Positions 26,354-36,082 of a stretch of 64,000 bases of DNA are shown in pieces. Both the position numbers and the translations under genes were made by a program. The notes under the pieces are model-generated. The model was not told the DNA's origin and made no database searches. It saw only the letters and a list, made by a program, of their open reading frames with translations. The stretch is from assembly GCA_029884425.1 (NCBI GenBank), contig JAOUHV010000004.1, forward strand, positions 1 to 64,000, written 5' to 3'. The stretch comes from Gammaproteobacteria bacterium (GTDB lineage: Bacteria > Pseudomonadota > Gammaproteobacteria > S012-40). Numbering within the stretch: the first letter of the stretch is position 1; each line of letters opens with the position of its first letter.

Positions 26354-27186
26354 CAACAAAAACACTGATCAACGGTGATTGGAGTGAGACGGTTTCTTAC
26401 TCGGATCGAGGTTTGAACTACGGTGATGGCCTGTTTGAAACCATTGCCGTTCGTCATGGTAAACCGGTGCAATGGGAACAGCATTGGCGGCGGTTGCAGC
26501 AAAGCTGCGAACGGATGCGCTTTCCTGTGTTGGATGAAGCGCAATGGCTGGCGGACATTGCGCAACTGTGCGCCGGGCAGGATACGGGTGTCATTAAATT
26601 GATTGTGACGCGCGGTCCGGCGATGCGTGGTTATCGTTTGCCAGAACCGGTTAATTTGACGCGCATTGTTTCGTTTTCGGTGATGCCGGATTATCCCGAG
26701 AGCTACTGGCAGCAGGGGGTGAAATTGCATTTGTGCGAAATGCGTCTGGGCAGAAATGCGCATCTTGCCGGTATGAAGCACCTCAATCGCCTCGAGCATG
26801 TATTGGCGCGCGCCGAATGGTCTGATGACAATATTGTTGAAGGTTTGCTGCTCGATAGTGAAGGCTATGTTATCGAGGGCGTGATTAGTAATATTTTTTG
26901 GGTGAAAGATCAGCAGTTGTTCACGCCGGATTTGTCACAGTGCGGTGTGGTTGGGGTGATGCGCGAAACGGTGATTCAGTTGGCGCAGGAAATGGACATT
27001 TCACTGAACTGCGGGCAGTATATCCTCAGAGATCTGTACGCTGCTGATGAGGTTTTCTTGACCAATAGTTTGGTAGGCATCTGGCCTGTGCGGGCATTGG
27101 GTGGTTCGCGGTTTGATACCAGTGAACAAGCCATGCCAGTGACACGGAAATTACAACAAGAAATACAACGACGATTTTTTGTTTGA
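26350..27186 (+). CDS. pabC: 4-amino-4-deoxychorismate lyase
   Basis: 278 residues of fold-type IV PLP enzyme. DRGLNYGDGLFETIAV is the N-terminal signature; GMKHLNRLEHVLAR holds the PLP lysine, and EGVISNIFWVK the phosphate-binding turn. It releases pyruvate to give p-aminobenzoate for folate. Starts by ATGA overlap with pabB and overlaps mltG by one base, so the three are translationally linked. Confidence 0.95.
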   Translation: MTTKTLINGDWSETVSYSDRGLNYGDGLFETIAVRHGKPVQWEQHWRRLQQSCERMRFPVLDEAQWLADIAQLCAGQDTGVIKLIVTRGPAMRGYRLPEPVNLTRIVSFSVMPDYPESYWQQGVKLHLCEMRLGRNAHLAGMKHLNRLEHVLARAEWSDDNIVEGLLLDSEGYVIEGVISNIFWVKDQQLFTPDLSQCGVVGVMRETVIQLAQEMDISLNCGQYILRDLYAADEVFLTNSLVGIWPVRALGGSRFDTSEQAMPVTRKLQQEIQRRFFV

Positions 27187-28229
27187 TGAAAACGCTGTTT
27201 TATAAATTGCTGGGAGTGGGCATCGTTGCATTCAGTTTGTACGCAGGCTGGATGTGGATGAGTGTGGATAATTTTGCGACTACGCCAGTGGATACGGGCG
27301 AGGGTAATGCCGAGTTTACTGTTCCCAGTGGCGCGGGCTTGAATCGTGTTGCGCACTTGCTTGAAGAGGAAGGTATCATTTCTTCTGCCAAGTGGTTGCG
27401 CTGGCTGGCACGCATGGATGGTATGGGGGCAAAAATTCATGCTGGTGAGTATGAAATTCCCAAAGGAACCACTGCGCGCGAATTGTTGCAGTTGATTGCT
27501 AGCGGCAAAGTAAAACAGTATAGCCTGACGATTATTGAAGGCTGGACCTTTCGTCAGATGATGCAAGTGGTTAATGCGCATCCAAAGTTGCGTCACACCT
27601 TGGTCGGAAAAACGGACGCACAAATTATGGCTGACCTGGGTTATGCGGGACAGCATCCTGAAGGTCGATTCTTGCCGGACACGTATTTTTTTCCGGCAGG
27701 CATGAGCGATGTGCAATTTTTACAACGTGCCTATGGGCAGTTAGAGCAGGTGCTGCAACGGGCGTGGGCAGAGCGTGATCCGGGCTTGCCGCTCAAGAGT
27801 GCATATGACGCACTGATCCTGGCGTCGATTGTGGAAAAAGAAACTGCTGTTGCCAGTGAGCGCGGACAGATTTCCGGCGTGTTTGTGCGTCGTTTGCAAA
27901 TTCGGATGCGATTGCAGACCGACCCAACGGTGATTTATGGCATGGGTGAACTGTATGATGGCAATGTGCGCCGTGCAGATTTGCTGCGTGATACGCCCTA
28001 CAACACTTACACTCGCTACGGTTTACCGCCAACGCCAATCGCGTTGCCCAGTGCTGCTGCGATTATGGCTGCGGTGCATCCTGAACCCGGCCAGGAGCTT
28101 TATTTTGTGGCCAAGGGTGATGGTAGTCATCATTTCTCTGCGACGATTGCTGAACACAATCGCGCAGTGCGTCAGTATCAGCTCAAGCGCGCCAGCGGCT
28201 ATCGCAGCACGCCGGACAAGGGCAAGTGA
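27186..28229 (+). CDS. mltG: Endolytic murein transglycosylase
   Basis: 347 residues from ATG at 27186. One N-terminal transmembrane helix (about 6-25) anchors a periplasmic YceG domain: EGRFLPDTYFFPAG, then the catalytic glutamate in SIVEKETAVASERGQISGVFVRRL and LQTDPTVIYGM, ending in AALVHPEP-like MAAVHPEPGQELYFVAKGDG. It cuts nascent glycan strands. In Pseudomonas the next genes are tmk and holB; here they are missing and a convergent TraB gene follows. Confidence 0.95.
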   Translation: MKTLFYKLLGVGIVAFSLYAGWMWMSVDNFATTPVDTGEGNAEFTVPSGAGLNRVAHLLEEEGIISSAKWLRWLARMDGMGAKIHAGEYEIPKGTTARELLQLIASGKVKQYSLTIIEGWTFRQMMQVVNAHPKLRHTLVGKTDAQIMADLGYAGQHPEGRFLPDTYFFPAGMSDVQFLQRAYGQLEQVLQRAWAERDPGLPLKSAYDALILASIVEKETAVASERGQISGVFVRRLQIRMRLQTDPTVIYGMGELYDGNVRRADLLRDTPYNTYTRYGLPPTPIALPSAAAIMAAVHPEPGQELYFVAKGDGSHHFSATIAEHNRAVRQYQLKRASGYRSTPDKGK

Positions 28230-28237
28230 TCTTGCGG

Positions 28238-28260
28238 GCGGTTGTTACTGCGACAACCGC
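28238..28260. terminator. Hairpin at the mltG/TraB convergent junction
   Basis: GCGGTTGT, seven bases, ACAACCGC: perfect 8-base arms overlapping the last codons of the TraB gene. There is no T-run, so it may act as a weak or Rho-assisted end signal. Confidence 0.4.
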
Positions 28261-29465
28261 TCGAAGATGGCAAAGCCTGCGATGTAGGTGCCCATCGCTG
28301 ACCCCAGGGAACTGAGGAAGAACACCAGCAAAATCCGGGTGACGCGATTGCGCCACCAGCCTCGGACCTGAGTGGTGTCCTGGCGCAGTTGACTGAAATC
28401 GCCGATAGTTGGGCGACGCAGGAAGGTTTCTACCAGTGCCGTGACCATACCCGCGCCGATGGCTGGATTGAGTGAGGTGATCGGTGCAGCAACAAACGCA
28501 GCCAGTATGGTCAGGATGTGACCGCCAGCGATGAGAGTGCCGATGGCTGCCAGGCTGCCGTTGATCACAATCCAGTCCATCACCATTTGCCAGCCCATAT
28601 CCGGGCTGTGTGCAAAGCCAAATGCAAAACCGGCAAGAATTACCAGGACGATTAGCCACGGGATGTACTTGAACCAGCCGTTGCCGCTGGGGATGGTGTC
28701 CAGTTGACTGATTTCGGCCTCAGGTTGGCGATGTGACTCGTTCAGATAGCGTTCGATACCCTTGAGGTGGCCGGCGCCGATGACCGCCAATGTCTTGCGC
28801 GGCGGACCCGCGGCGTGTTCCTGGCGTAGCCGGGCGGCCATGTAGCGGTCGCGCTCGTCCACGAGCGGGGTGTAGATGTCTTCCTGCGAGTCGGCGAATT
28901 GCGCGAAGGTGGATTCGAGTACATCGCCTTGTTTCAGGCGCTCAATGTCCGCTTCGGTGACCTTTTCCTGAGAGAACAGTGACGTGAACAAGCCGCCGGC
29001 CAGATTAAATCGCTTCCACCAGGGAACATTGTGGTACACCCGCCTCAGGGTGGTGCCGACCTCGCGGTCGATAAGTAGCACCGGCAAATGGAGATGCTGG
29101 GCGCAGTCGATTGCGACGCGCATTTCTTCGCCGGGGCGAATGTTGAATTCTTCGGCCATGCGCTGCTGATAGGCACTGAGCGCCAGGGAGGCCGCAACCA
29201 TGGACGCCTTGCCCTCACGGATGACTTTCAAAAGGTCCATTTTTGCAAATGAATCCTGATTAATCAGTGAGTTATGCCGACTAGGGCAGAGCTCGATGGC
29301 GACGGAGTCAAACTCGCCGGACTCAATGAGTTCGCGAACCTTGTCTGCGCTGGCGCGCGATACGTGCGCAGTACCCAGCAGGGTAATCTGATGGTCGCCG
29401 AGCTGAATTTGGGTGATAGGGTGGTTGCCCGGGGCTGGGCTAAGCGGTTCTGGCGTCGTCATCAA
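28245..29465 (-). CDS. TraB/PrgY-family membrane protein
   Basis: 406 residues. The N-terminal TraB domain has ITLLGTAHVSRASADKVREL, FDSVAIELCPSRHNSLI, VRVAIDC-like RVAIDCAQHLHLPVLLIDREVG and VIGAGHLKGIERYL, the two His-containing motifs of the EreA/TraB hydrolase-like fold. About four or five membrane helices follow (from 267 on, including WLIVLVILAGFAFGFAHS). Enterococcal relatives limit pheromone activity; the role in Proteobacteria is unknown. It is convergent with mltG and occupies the place where tmk-holB is often found. Confidence 0.9.
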   Translation of the reverse strand: MMTTPEPLSPAPGNHPITQIQLGDHQITLLGTAHVSRASADKVRELIESGEFDSVAIELCPSRHNSLINQDSFAKMDLLKVIREGKASMVAASLALSAYQQRMAEEFNIRPGEEMRVAIDCAQHLHLPVLLIDREVGTTLRRVYHNVPWWKRFNLAGGLFTSLFSQEKVTEADIERLKQGDVLESTFAQFADSQEDIYTPLVDERDRYMAARLRQEHAAGPPRKTLAVIGAGHLKGIERYLNESHRQPEAEISQLDTIPSGNGWFKYIPWLIVLVILAGFAFGFAHSPDMGWQMVMDWIVINGSLAAIGTLIAGGHILTILAAFVAAPITSLNPAIGAGMVTALVETFLRRPTIGDFSQLRQDTTQVRGWWRNRVTRILLVFFLSSLGSAMGTYIAGFAIFERLSQ

Positions 29466-29673
29466 TGTTGTCTATGTGTAAAACGGGCGGCAAATCTTAG
29501 CACACGCTCTGACGGGGTGGGTGTGGATTTGAATGATTTTGCAGGCCCATTGTCGATGCGGGAATGGGAGGGGCAGCAGCAGTCCAGGGATAATGGTGGT
29601 TGGCATTTGTTTTGTAAGCAAAATTTAAAGCTGGAGAGCGGGTGGATAGTTGTGTGAAAATGCGCTATGCGGC

Positions 29674-29702
29674 TTGTATTGGTTAAACAATTTGTCTATT
29701 AT
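29674..29702 (+). promoter_or_regulatory. Candidate promoter for rimP-nusA-infB
   Basis: TTGTAT (29674-29679), 17-base spacer, TATTAT (29697-29702). The -10 is good and the -35 is poor. Transcription would start near 29709, giving a leader of about 107 bases that contains both hairpins. Confidence 0.45.
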
Positions 29703-29725
29703 ACGCATCCATTAGATTTGCACTC

Positions 29726-29760
29726 TTCACCGCTGTCGTTCCCTAGTGGATAGTGGTGAA
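29726..29760 (+). promoter_or_regulatory. Leader stem-loop upstream of rimP
   Basis: TTCACCGCTGTC and GATAGTGGTGAA pair over 12 positions in RNA with two G-U pairs and an 11-base loop. Wobble pairs that would be mismatches on the opposite strand suggest selection for RNA structure on the plus strand. Confidence 0.55.
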
Positions 29761-29779
29761 CAATTCGATGATTTACGAG

Positions 29780-29804
29780 TGGGCCGTTGGCCCATTTTTT
29801 ATTT
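29780..29804 (+). terminator. Intrinsic terminator within the rimP leader
   Basis: TGGGCC, GTT, GGCCCA, then TTTTTTATTT, ending 12 bases before the rimP ATG. It is either the end of an upstream short transcript or an attenuator for the rimP operon. Confidence 0.7.
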
Positions 29805-29815
29805 GTGGTATCGGA

Positions 29816-30271
29816 ATGAGACAAACCGCTGTACAAGACCTGCTTGAGCCAGTCATCACTGCGATGGGATATGAATTGTTGGGAATAGAATTTATTTCCC
29901 AAGGCCGTCATTCCCTGCTGCGGATTTACCTGGATAAGCCTGAAGGGATTGTGATTGAGGATTGTGAAAAGGTAAGTCGGCAGGTAAGTGCCGTGTTGGA
30001 CGTGGAAGATCCAATCAGTGGACAGTACACTCTAGAAGTGTCCTCTCCCGGCTTGGATCGTCCGTTGTTCACGTTAGCTCAGTGTGAACGTTTTGTCGGT
30101 GAGCAGGTGAATCTGCGTCTGCATACGCCACTTGAAGGTAGAAAAAAGTTTAAAGGTCAGTTGTCCGCGGTAACCGATGGCAAGCTGGTGGTCGAGGTGG
30201 ACGGCAAATCCTATGAAATTCCGTTTGACTTGATGGAAAAAGCGAATTTGGTATCGGACATAAAGTTTTAA
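29816..30271 (+). CDS. rimP: Ribosome maturation factor RimP
   Basis: 151 residues from ATG at 29816; GTG 29753 and ATG 29768 are in frame but would translate through the terminator hairpin. Family motifs are [10 protein letters not shown] and [12 protein letters not shown] in the N-terminal domain, [35 protein letters not shown] at the domain junction, then a C-terminal SH3-like domain. RimP helps assemble the 30S subunit. First gene of the rimP-nusA-infB operon, 17 bases before nusA. Confidence 0.96.
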   Translation: MRQTAVQDLLEPVITAMGYELLGIEFISQGRHSLLRIYLDKPEGIVIEDCEKVSRQVSAVLDVEDPISGQYTLEVSSPGLDRPLFTLAQCERFVGEQVNLRLHTPLEGRKKFKGQLSAVTDGKLVVEVDGKSYEIPFDLMEKANLVSDIKF

Positions 30272-30288
30272 GCCTGGTGGAGGCTTGT

Positions 30289-31785
30289 ATGAGCAAGGAA
30301 ATTTTATTGGTTGTAGATGCCGTCTCGAACGAAAAAGGTGTCGAGAAGGCCATTATTTTTGAAGCTATTGAAGCGGCACTGGCGACGGCAACGCGCAAAA
30401 AACACGGTGGCGATATCGATGTGCGTGTGACGATTGACCGCGCAACTGGTAATTACGAAACATTCCGTCGCTGGTTGGTGGTGGACGACGAAGATCCCTC
30501 ATTCGAATCCCCAGTGAAACAGATCTTGTTGGCGGCTGCTCTGCAGAAACAACCTGGCATTCAGGCTGGTGACTACATTGAAGAACCTATCGAGTCTGTC
30601 GCGTTTGGCCGTATTGCTGCGCAGACGGCAAAACAGGTTATCGTGCAAAAGGTACGCGAGGCTGAGCGCGCCCAGGTGGTTGACGAGTTTCTTGAGCGCG
30701 TTGGCGAACTGATCACGGGTCAGGTTAAGCGCGTTGAAAAAGGTAATGTCTATCTGGATCTGGGCGGTAATGCGGAAGGCGTGATTCTGCGTGAGGACAT
30801 GATTCCACGCGAGAATCTGCGTCCAGGTGACCGTGTACGTGGCTACCTGCGCGATGTGCGCGGCGAAGCACGCGGACCGCAAATTTTTATTAGTCGCAGC
30901 GCCCCTGAACTGTTGATTGAACTGTTTAAGCTGGAAGTGCCGGAAGTGGGCGAAGGTCTGATCGAAGTGGTCAGCGCTGCCCGTGATCCAGGTGCTCGCG
31001 CAAAAATTGCGGTGAGAGCGCACGATACGCGCATTGACCCTGTAGGGGCGTGTGTTGGTATGCGTGGCTCACGTGTGCAGGCGGTGTCTAACGAACTGTC
31101 CGGCGAGCGCGTCGACATCATCGTCTGGAATGACAATCCTGCCCAGTTCGTGATTAACGCAATGGCACCCGCAGAAGTGCTGTCCATCGTGGTTGATGAA
31201 GACGCAGGTAGCATGGATGTTGCCGTTGCTGAAGATCAGTTGTCTCAGGCGATTGGTCGCGGCGGTCAAAATGTGAAGCTGGCCAGCGAATTGACAGGCT
31301 GGACGCTCAACGTGATGACCCAGGCTCAGGCTCAGGAAAAGAGCCAGGGTGAAGCGCAGAAATTAATAGCCATGTTCGTCCAGAAACTGGATGTGGACGA
31401 GGATGTGGCAACAATTCTGGTTGACGAAGGTTTTGCCAGCGTCGACGAAGTGGCCTACGTGCCAATGAATGAAATGCTGCAAATTGCAGAGTTTGATGAA
31501 GATACGGTAGAAGAATTACGTCATCGTGCGCGCGATTATTTGTTGACCAGTGCGATTGCTGCGGAAGAAAAACTGGAATCCGCAGAGCCTTCCGAGGACC
31601 TTCTGAACATGGAAGGCATGACCGAAGAAATGGCAGTTACATTGGCAGCAAGTGGCGTGGCGACTATGGAAGACCTCGCAGATCAGGGGGTTGATGAGGT
31701 TGTATCAATACTGTCCATCAGCAAAGAACAGGCGGGGAAATTAATTATGACCGCCCGCGAACCCTGGTTCGCCAACGAGGAATAA
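30289..31785 (+). CDS. nusA: Transcription termination/antitermination factor NusA
   Basis: 498 residues from ATG at 30289 (GGTGGAGG upstream); a start four codons earlier is less likely. Domains run in order: N-terminal RNA polymerase-binding part (1-130), S1 (about 135-200, [17 protein letters not shown]), KH1 ([21 protein letters not shown]) and KH2 ([16 protein letters not shown]), then two acidic C-terminal repeats with helix-hairpin-helix ([18 protein letters not shown], and [19 protein letters not shown]). It modulates pausing, termination and rRNA antitermination. NusA is known to regulate its own operon in E. coli, relevant to the leader here. Confidence 0.97.
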   Translation: MSKEILLVVDAVSNEKGVEKAIIFEAIEAALATATRKKHGGDIDVRVTIDRATGNYETFRRWLVVDDEDPSFESPVKQILLAAALQKQPGIQAGDYIEEPIESVAFGRIAAQTAKQVIVQKVREAERAQVVDEFLERVGELITGQVKRVEKGNVYLDLGGNAEGVILREDMIPRENLRPGDRVRGYLRDVRGEARGPQIFISRSAPELLIELFKLEVPEVGEGLIEVVSAARDPGARAKIAVRAHDTRIDPVGACVGMRGSRVQAVSNELSGERVDIIVWNDNPAQFVINAMAPAEVLSIVVDEDAGSMDVAVAEDQLSQAIGRGGQNVKLASELTGWTLNVMTQAQAQEKSQGEAQKLIAMFVQKLDVDEDVATILVDEGFASVDEVAYVPMNEMLQIAEFDEDTVEELRHRARDYLLTSAIAAEEKLESAEPSEDLLNMEGMTEEMAVTLAASGVATMEDLADQGVDEVVSILSISKEQAGKLIMTAREPWFANEE

Positions 31786-31804
31786 CACAGGAGTTTAGCA
31801 ACAC

Positions 31805-34372
31805 ATGGCTGAAGTAACGGTAAAACAGTTTGCAGAGGTTGTTGGCATCCCGGTCGATCGCCTGTTGGCGCAATTGGGTGAGGCTGGATTGGCAAAAGAT
31901 CAGGCCGATGAATTGATTACCGAAGATGAGAAGATGCAGTTGCTGGAGTATCTGCGCAGCCGTCATGGGGCGGGTGAAGCAGAATCGGCAACCGGTCCTC
32001 GCAAGATTACGCTCAAGCGTAAGTCGGTCAGTGAACTCAAGCAAGGCTCTGTTGCGCGTCCTAATGCCCGTCGTAGTGGTTCAGAACCCGCTGCGCGCAC
32101 GGTGAGCGTAGAGGTACGCAAGCGTCGTACGTTTGTGAAGCGCAGCGATGTTGAACCTTCCGAACAAGATGTGGCAGCAATGGCGGCCAAGCAGGCACTG
32201 GAAGAAAAGCGCCACGCAGAACACCAGGCTGTTGTTGAGGAACAAGTGCGCAAGGCTGAAGAGCCTCGTAAGGCTGATGAACAACGTAAGCCAGACGTTT
32301 ATGAGGAGGAAGAAAAAACTCCTGAGGCGGAAATTGTGTTGCCAGTAGAACTCGAGGCCCCGGGCGTTGGCCCGATCGCGGCTGTTGCTGCGTTAGTTGA
32401 TGAAGACGCAAAAGGCGCCAGCAAGAAGAGCAAAAAGCGCGGTAAAGAGCGCGGTGAGAAAGGTAGTTCTCACTTCCGCGACGAAGATCGTGATGATGGT
32501 GGTTCGGTTGATCGCGGCGGTCGCCGTGGCTCGAAGCGCAAAGATGGCGGCAAACGCGCCGTTGGACGCGCTAATTCGCCTAATGGTCAACATGGTTTTG
32601 AAAAACCCACCAAGCCGGTCGTGCGCGAAGTTTCTATTCCCGAAACACTGACGGTAGCTGAACTGGCCAACAAGATGTCGGTCAAGGCTGCTGAAGTGAT
32701 CAAAGAACTGATCAAGCTGGGTACGATGGCGACCATCAACCAGGTGCTGGATCAGACGACGGCAGCTCTCCTGGTTGAGGAGATGGGTCATACCGTTAAA
32801 TTGATGAATGAAAATGCGATTGAGGACAATCTGTTCGTGCGCGAAAACGCCAGCGATGCAGAGCCACGTCCTCCGGTTATTACCGTAATGGGTCACGTTG
32901 ACCACGGTAAAACATCGTTGCTGGATTACATCCGTGCAACGCGCGTAGCTTCAGGCGAAGCAGGTGGTATTACCCAGCACATTGGTGCGTATCACGTAGA
33001 AACCGAGAAGGGCATGATTTCCTTCCTGGATACTCCGGGTCACTCGGCGTTTACCGCCATGCGTGCCCGTGGTGCCAAGGTTACGGACATCGTTATCCTG
33101 GTGGTGGCAGCCGATGACGGTGTAATGCCACAGACCAAAGAAGCGGTGCAGCATGCTCGTGCGGCAGGTGTGCCGATCGTGGTCGCTGTCAACAAAATGG
33201 ACAAGCCCGAAGCTGATCCAGAGCGCGTTAAGAGCGAGCTGGCACAGATGAATGTCATCTCCGAAGAATGGGGCGGTGACACGATGTTTGTGCATGTGTC
33301 TGCCAAAACCGGTGATGGCGTTGACGCGTTGCTAGACGCGGTACTGTTGCAGGCTGAAGTGTTGGAACTGAAGGCTGTGGCCAAAGGTCCTGCGCACGGC
33401 GTGGTGGTTGAATCCCGTTTGGACAAAGGTCGCGGTGCGGTTGCAACTGTACTGGTGCAGAGCGGTTGCCTGAAAAAAGGTGATGTGATCCTGGCCGGCC
33501 AAGAGTTTGGTCGTGTTCGCGCCATGCTGGATGAAAACGGAAAACCTGTTCTCGAAGCGGGTCCATCTATTCCGGTTGAGGTGCTGGGTTTGTCCGGTAC
33601 GCCTAACGCCGGTGATGAAGTGGTTGTAGTGCCCGACGAACGCAAGGCGCGTGAAATTGCCAACTTCCGCCAGGGCAAGTACCGTGAAGTTAAACTGGCG
33701 AAGCAGCAGGCATCCAAGCTGGAGAACTTATTCTCGCAGATGGCTGAAGGTGAAGTGGCGACGGTCAATATCGTTCTTAAGACCGACGTTCAGGGCTCAT
33801 TGGAAGCACTGAGTGATGCGTTGGTTGGCCTGTCTACAGACGAAGTGCGTGTTAAAATTATTGCTGGTGGTGTGGGTGGTATTACCGAATCCGATGCCAA
33901 CCTGGCATTGGCGTCCAGCGCAATCATGATTGGCTTTAACGTGCGTGCAGACAGTACTGCTCGTCGTTTGATCGAAGATGGCGGCGTTGATCTGCACTAC
34001 TACAGCGTTATCTACGATGTCATCGATGAAGTGAAGCTGGCCATGAGCGGCTTGCTGTCGCCAGAAACTCGCGAAGACATTATCGGTCTGGCGGAGGTGC
34101 GCGATGTGTTCCGTTCGCCCAAGATCGGTGCGATCGCTGGCTGTATGGTTACCGATGGCGTGCTCAAGCGTAACAACCCGATCCGCGTACTGCGCAACAA
34201 CGTGGTTATCTATGAAGGCGAGCTGGAATCTCTGCGCCGCTTCAAGGATGACGTCAACGAAGTTAAACAGGGCTACGAGTGTGGTATCGGCGTGAAGAAC
34301 TACAACGACGTGAAGGTTGGCGATCAGATCGAGGTCTATGAACGCGTAGTGGTAAAACGCGAGATCGCATAA
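31805..34372 (+). CDS. infB: Translation initiation factor IF-2
   Basis: 855 residues. An IF2-N domain (1-50) and a long, charged, Arg/Lys/Glu-rich linker (about 90-270, including [14 protein letters not shown] and [14 protein letters not shown]) precede a second IF2-N domain. The GTPase core has GHVDHGKT at 363-370, DTPGHSAF and [13 protein letters not shown], and then domains II-IV for fMet-tRNA binding. It positions initiator tRNA on the 30S subunit. rbfA begins directly at the base after the stop. Confidence 0.97.
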   Translation: MAEVTVKQFAEVVGIPVDRLLAQLGEAGLAKDQADELITEDEKMQLLEYLRSRHGAGEAESATGPRKITLKRKSVSELKQGSVARPNARRSGSEPAARTVSVEVRKRRTFVKRSDVEPSEQDVAAMAAKQALEEKRHAEHQAVVEEQVRKAEEPRKADEQRKPDVYEEEEKTPEAEIVLPVELEAPGVGPIAAVAALVDEDAKGASKKSKKRGKERGEKGSSHFRDEDRDDGGSVDRGGRRGSKRKDGGKRAVGRANSPNGQHGFEKPTKPVVREVSIPETLTVAELANKMSVKAAEVIKELIKLGTMATINQVLDQTTAALLVEEMGHTVKLMNENAIEDNLFVRENASDAEPRPPVITVMGHVDHGKTSLLDYIRATRVASGEAGGITQHIGAYHVETEKGMISFLDTPGHSAFTAMRARGAKVTDIVILVVAADDGVMPQTKEAVQHARAAGVPIVVAVNKMDKPEADPERVKSELAQMNVISEEWGGDTMFVHVSAKTGDGVDALLDAVLLQAEVLELKAVAKGPAHGVVVESRLDKGRGAVATVLVQSGCLKKGDVILAGQEFGRVRAMLDENGKPVLEAGPSIPVEVLGLSGTPNAGDEVVVVPDERKAREIANFRQGKYREVKLAKQQASKLENLFSQMAEGEVATVNIVLKTDVQGSLEALSDALVGLSTDEVRVKIIAGGVGGITESDANLALASSAIMIGFNVRADSTARRLIEDGGVDLHYYSVIYDVIDEVKLAMSGLLSPETREDIIGLAEVRDVFRSPKIGAIAGCMVTDGVLKRNNPIRVLRNNVVIYEGELESLRRFKDDVNEVKQGYECGIGVKNYNDVKVGDQIEVYERVVVKREIA

Positions 34373-34750
34373 GTGGCTGGATCAGAACGTACTCGTAAAA
34401 TTGGTGAGCAGATCCAGCAGACGCTGGCTCAGGTGCTACAGCGCGAGGTCAAAGACCCGCGCGTTGCTTGGGTGACGATTTCTGCGGTGCATCTCACCCG
34501 TGATTTGCAGAATGCCAAGGTGTTTTACACCGTATTGAATGATGATGCCGATGCGCGCAAAGATGCGCACAAAACATTGGGTAACATCAGTGGGTTTTTG
34601 CGCCATGAGTTGGGGCAGCGCTTGAAACTGCGCGCGTTGCCGCAACTGGTTTTCGTCTATGACGAATCCATTGAGCGTGGTAACCGCCTTGCTCGTTTGA
34701 TCGACAGTGCGGTGGCTACCGAGCGCAAAGACGATCCACAGCAGGATTAA
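34373..34750 (+). CDS. rbfA: 30S ribosome-binding factor A
   Basis: 125 residues from GTG at 34373, directly adjacent to the infB stop. The KH-like protein shows RTRKIGEQIQQTLAQVLQREVKDPRV, SAVHLTRDLQNAKVFYTVL, and LRHELGQRLKLRALPQLVFVYDESIERGNRLA. It acts in late 16S rRNA 5'-end maturation and cold adaptation. Translation is probably coupled to infB because no strong ribosome site lies between. Confidence 0.95.
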   Translation: MAGSERTRKIGEQIQQTLAQVLQREVKDPRVAWVTISAVHLTRDLQNAKVFYTVLNDDADARKDAHKTLGNISGFLRHELGQRLKLRALPQLVFVYDESIERGNRLARLIDSAVATERKDDPQQD

Positions 34751-34756
34751 GTCAGT

Positions 34757-35677
34757 ATGGGACGCCGACATAAGCGTGGCCGTGCGGTCAACGGTATTTT
34801 GCTGCTCGACAAGCCGATAGGGGAGACCTCCAATCGGTCGCTGCAGCGAGCCAAGCGTCTGTTTGATGCCGCCAAGGCGGGTCATACCGGCAGCTTGGAT
34901 CCCTTGGCCAGTGGTTTGTTGCCGCTGTGTTTCGGTGAGGCAACCAAGGTCTCTGCGTTTTTGTTGGATGCAGACAAGGCCTACCGCTGCGAAGCCAAGC
35001 TGGGCGTGGTGACCAACACCGGTGACGCCGATGGCGAAGTGATTCGCACACGTGAGGTGCCCAAACTGGATAGGCAGCAGGTTGAAACCCTGTTGCAAAG
35101 TTTTGTGGGTGAGCAAGATCAAGTGCCACCCATGTTTTCAGCCATTAAACAAAATGGCAAAGCTCTTTATGAATTGGCCCGCGAGGGCATTGAGGTGGAG
35201 CGCAAGCCGCGCACCATCACAATATATTCTTTAGAACTTCTGGAGTTTGCGGAGGATCGCCTGGTTTTCGACGTGCACTGTTCCAAAGGAACCTATGTGC
35301 GCACGTTGGTCGAAGATCTGGGTGAAAAGATGGGTTGTGGAGCACATGTTACGGCACTGCGTCGTACACGTGTTGCACAGTTCAGGCTTGACGATACCCT
35401 TACCCTGGATGATCTTGCATTAATCCGTGATCAGCTAGGAGTAGAGGGGCTGGACGCCAAGCTAGTTCCCATGGAAGAAGCGCTGACGGAATGGCCACAA
35501 ATCACCTTGAGTGACGATGCGGCCTTCTATCTGCGTCAGGGACAACCAGTACTGGTACCCAAGGCACCGACCGAAGGTATGGTACGTCTGTTTGAGAGTA
35601 GTGGCACCTTCATTGGAATGGGGCTGGTACTCGACGACGGCAGAATTGCACCAAAGCGCCTGTTAACCCAGGCCTAA
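34757..35677 (+). CDS. truB: tRNA pseudouridine-55 synthase
   Basis: 306 residues. NGILLLDKPIGETSNRSLQ opens the domain; AGHTGSLDPLASGLLPLCFGEATK contains the catalytic aspartate; CSKGTYVRTLVEDLGEKMGCGAHVTALRRTRV is the second family block, and a short PUA-like C-terminal domain follows. It makes psi-55 in the T-loop of tRNAs. It lies six bases after rbfA in the conserved rbfA-truB-rpsO order. Confidence 0.96.
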   Translation: MGRRHKRGRAVNGILLLDKPIGETSNRSLQRAKRLFDAAKAGHTGSLDPLASGLLPLCFGEATKVSAFLLDADKAYRCEAKLGVVTNTGDADGEVIRTREVPKLDRQQVETLLQSFVGEQDQVPPMFSAIKQNGKALYELAREGIEVERKPRTITIYSLELLEFAEDRLVFDVHCSKGTYVRTLVEDLGEKMGCGAHVTALRRTRVAQFRLDDTLTLDDLALIRDQLGVEGLDAKLVPMEEALTEWPQITLSDDAAFYLRQGQPVLVPKAPTEGMVRLFESSGTFIGMGLVLDDGRIAPKRLLTQA

Positions 35678-35710
35678 CGGGGCGATTTTACTTGGATTTT
35701 AAACAGAAAC

Positions 35711-35739
35711 TTGTTCCTGTGAGCGTGTGCGGGTAAGAT
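35711..35739 (+). promoter_or_regulatory. Predicted promoter for rpsO-pnp
   Basis: TTGTTC (35711-35716), 17 bases, TAAGAT (35734-35739), 45 bases before rpsO. A separate rpsO promoter at this place is known in E. coli. Confidence 0.65.
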
Positions 35740-35784
35740 ACGCGCAAATTCGCAGGTTTCAGAATACTACCTAGGAGCTGTATC

Positions 35785-36054
35785 ATGGCATTAACTGCTG
35801 TTGACAAAGAGAAAATTGTTAAAGAATACCAAGTTGTCGAAGGCGACACGGGTTCTCCCGAAGTTCAGATCGCATTGCTGTCTGCCCGCATTGGTGATTT
35901 GTCTGGTCACTTTAAGACCCACGTTCACGACCACCACTCACGTCAGGGCTTGCTGAAAATGGTAAGTTCACGTCGTAAGTTGTTGGATTACCTGAAAAAT
36001 AAAGATATCGAGCGTTACCGTAGCCTGATCGGCCGTCTGGGTCTGCGTAAGTAA
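35785..36054 (+). CDS. rpsO: 30S ribosomal protein S15
   Basis: 89 residues, all helical, with the rRNA-binding motif [26 protein letters not shown] and ending in [12 protein letters not shown]. It binds the central domain of 16S rRNA. TAGGAG lies upstream of the ATG. S15 represses its own mRNA in E. coli; no specific pseudoknot was identified here. It is 28 bases upstream of pnp. Confidence 0.98.
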   Translation: MALTAVDKEKIVKEYQVVEGDTGSPEVQIALLSARIGDLSGHFKTHVHDHHSRQGLLKMVSSRRKLLDYLKNKDIERYRSLIGRLGLRK

Positions 36055-36082
36055 ATTCATAATTTTTCAAAAGGACTATTAA

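Larger units (their letters stand above)
29466..29815. other. Intergenic region upstream of the rimP operon
   Basis: These 350 bases between divergent genes contain no supported gene and no tRNA (metY or leuU precede rimP in other bacteria). They hold a candidate promoter (29674-29702), a 12-pair RNA hairpin (29726-29760) and an intrinsic terminator (29780-29804) before rimP. The first half (29510-29640) is G-rich with nothing recognisable. Confidence 0.6.

Noticed and set aside
29753-29815. In-frame N-terminal extension of rimP
   Set aside because: It would translate through an intrinsic terminator hairpin and does not match the RimP N-terminus.
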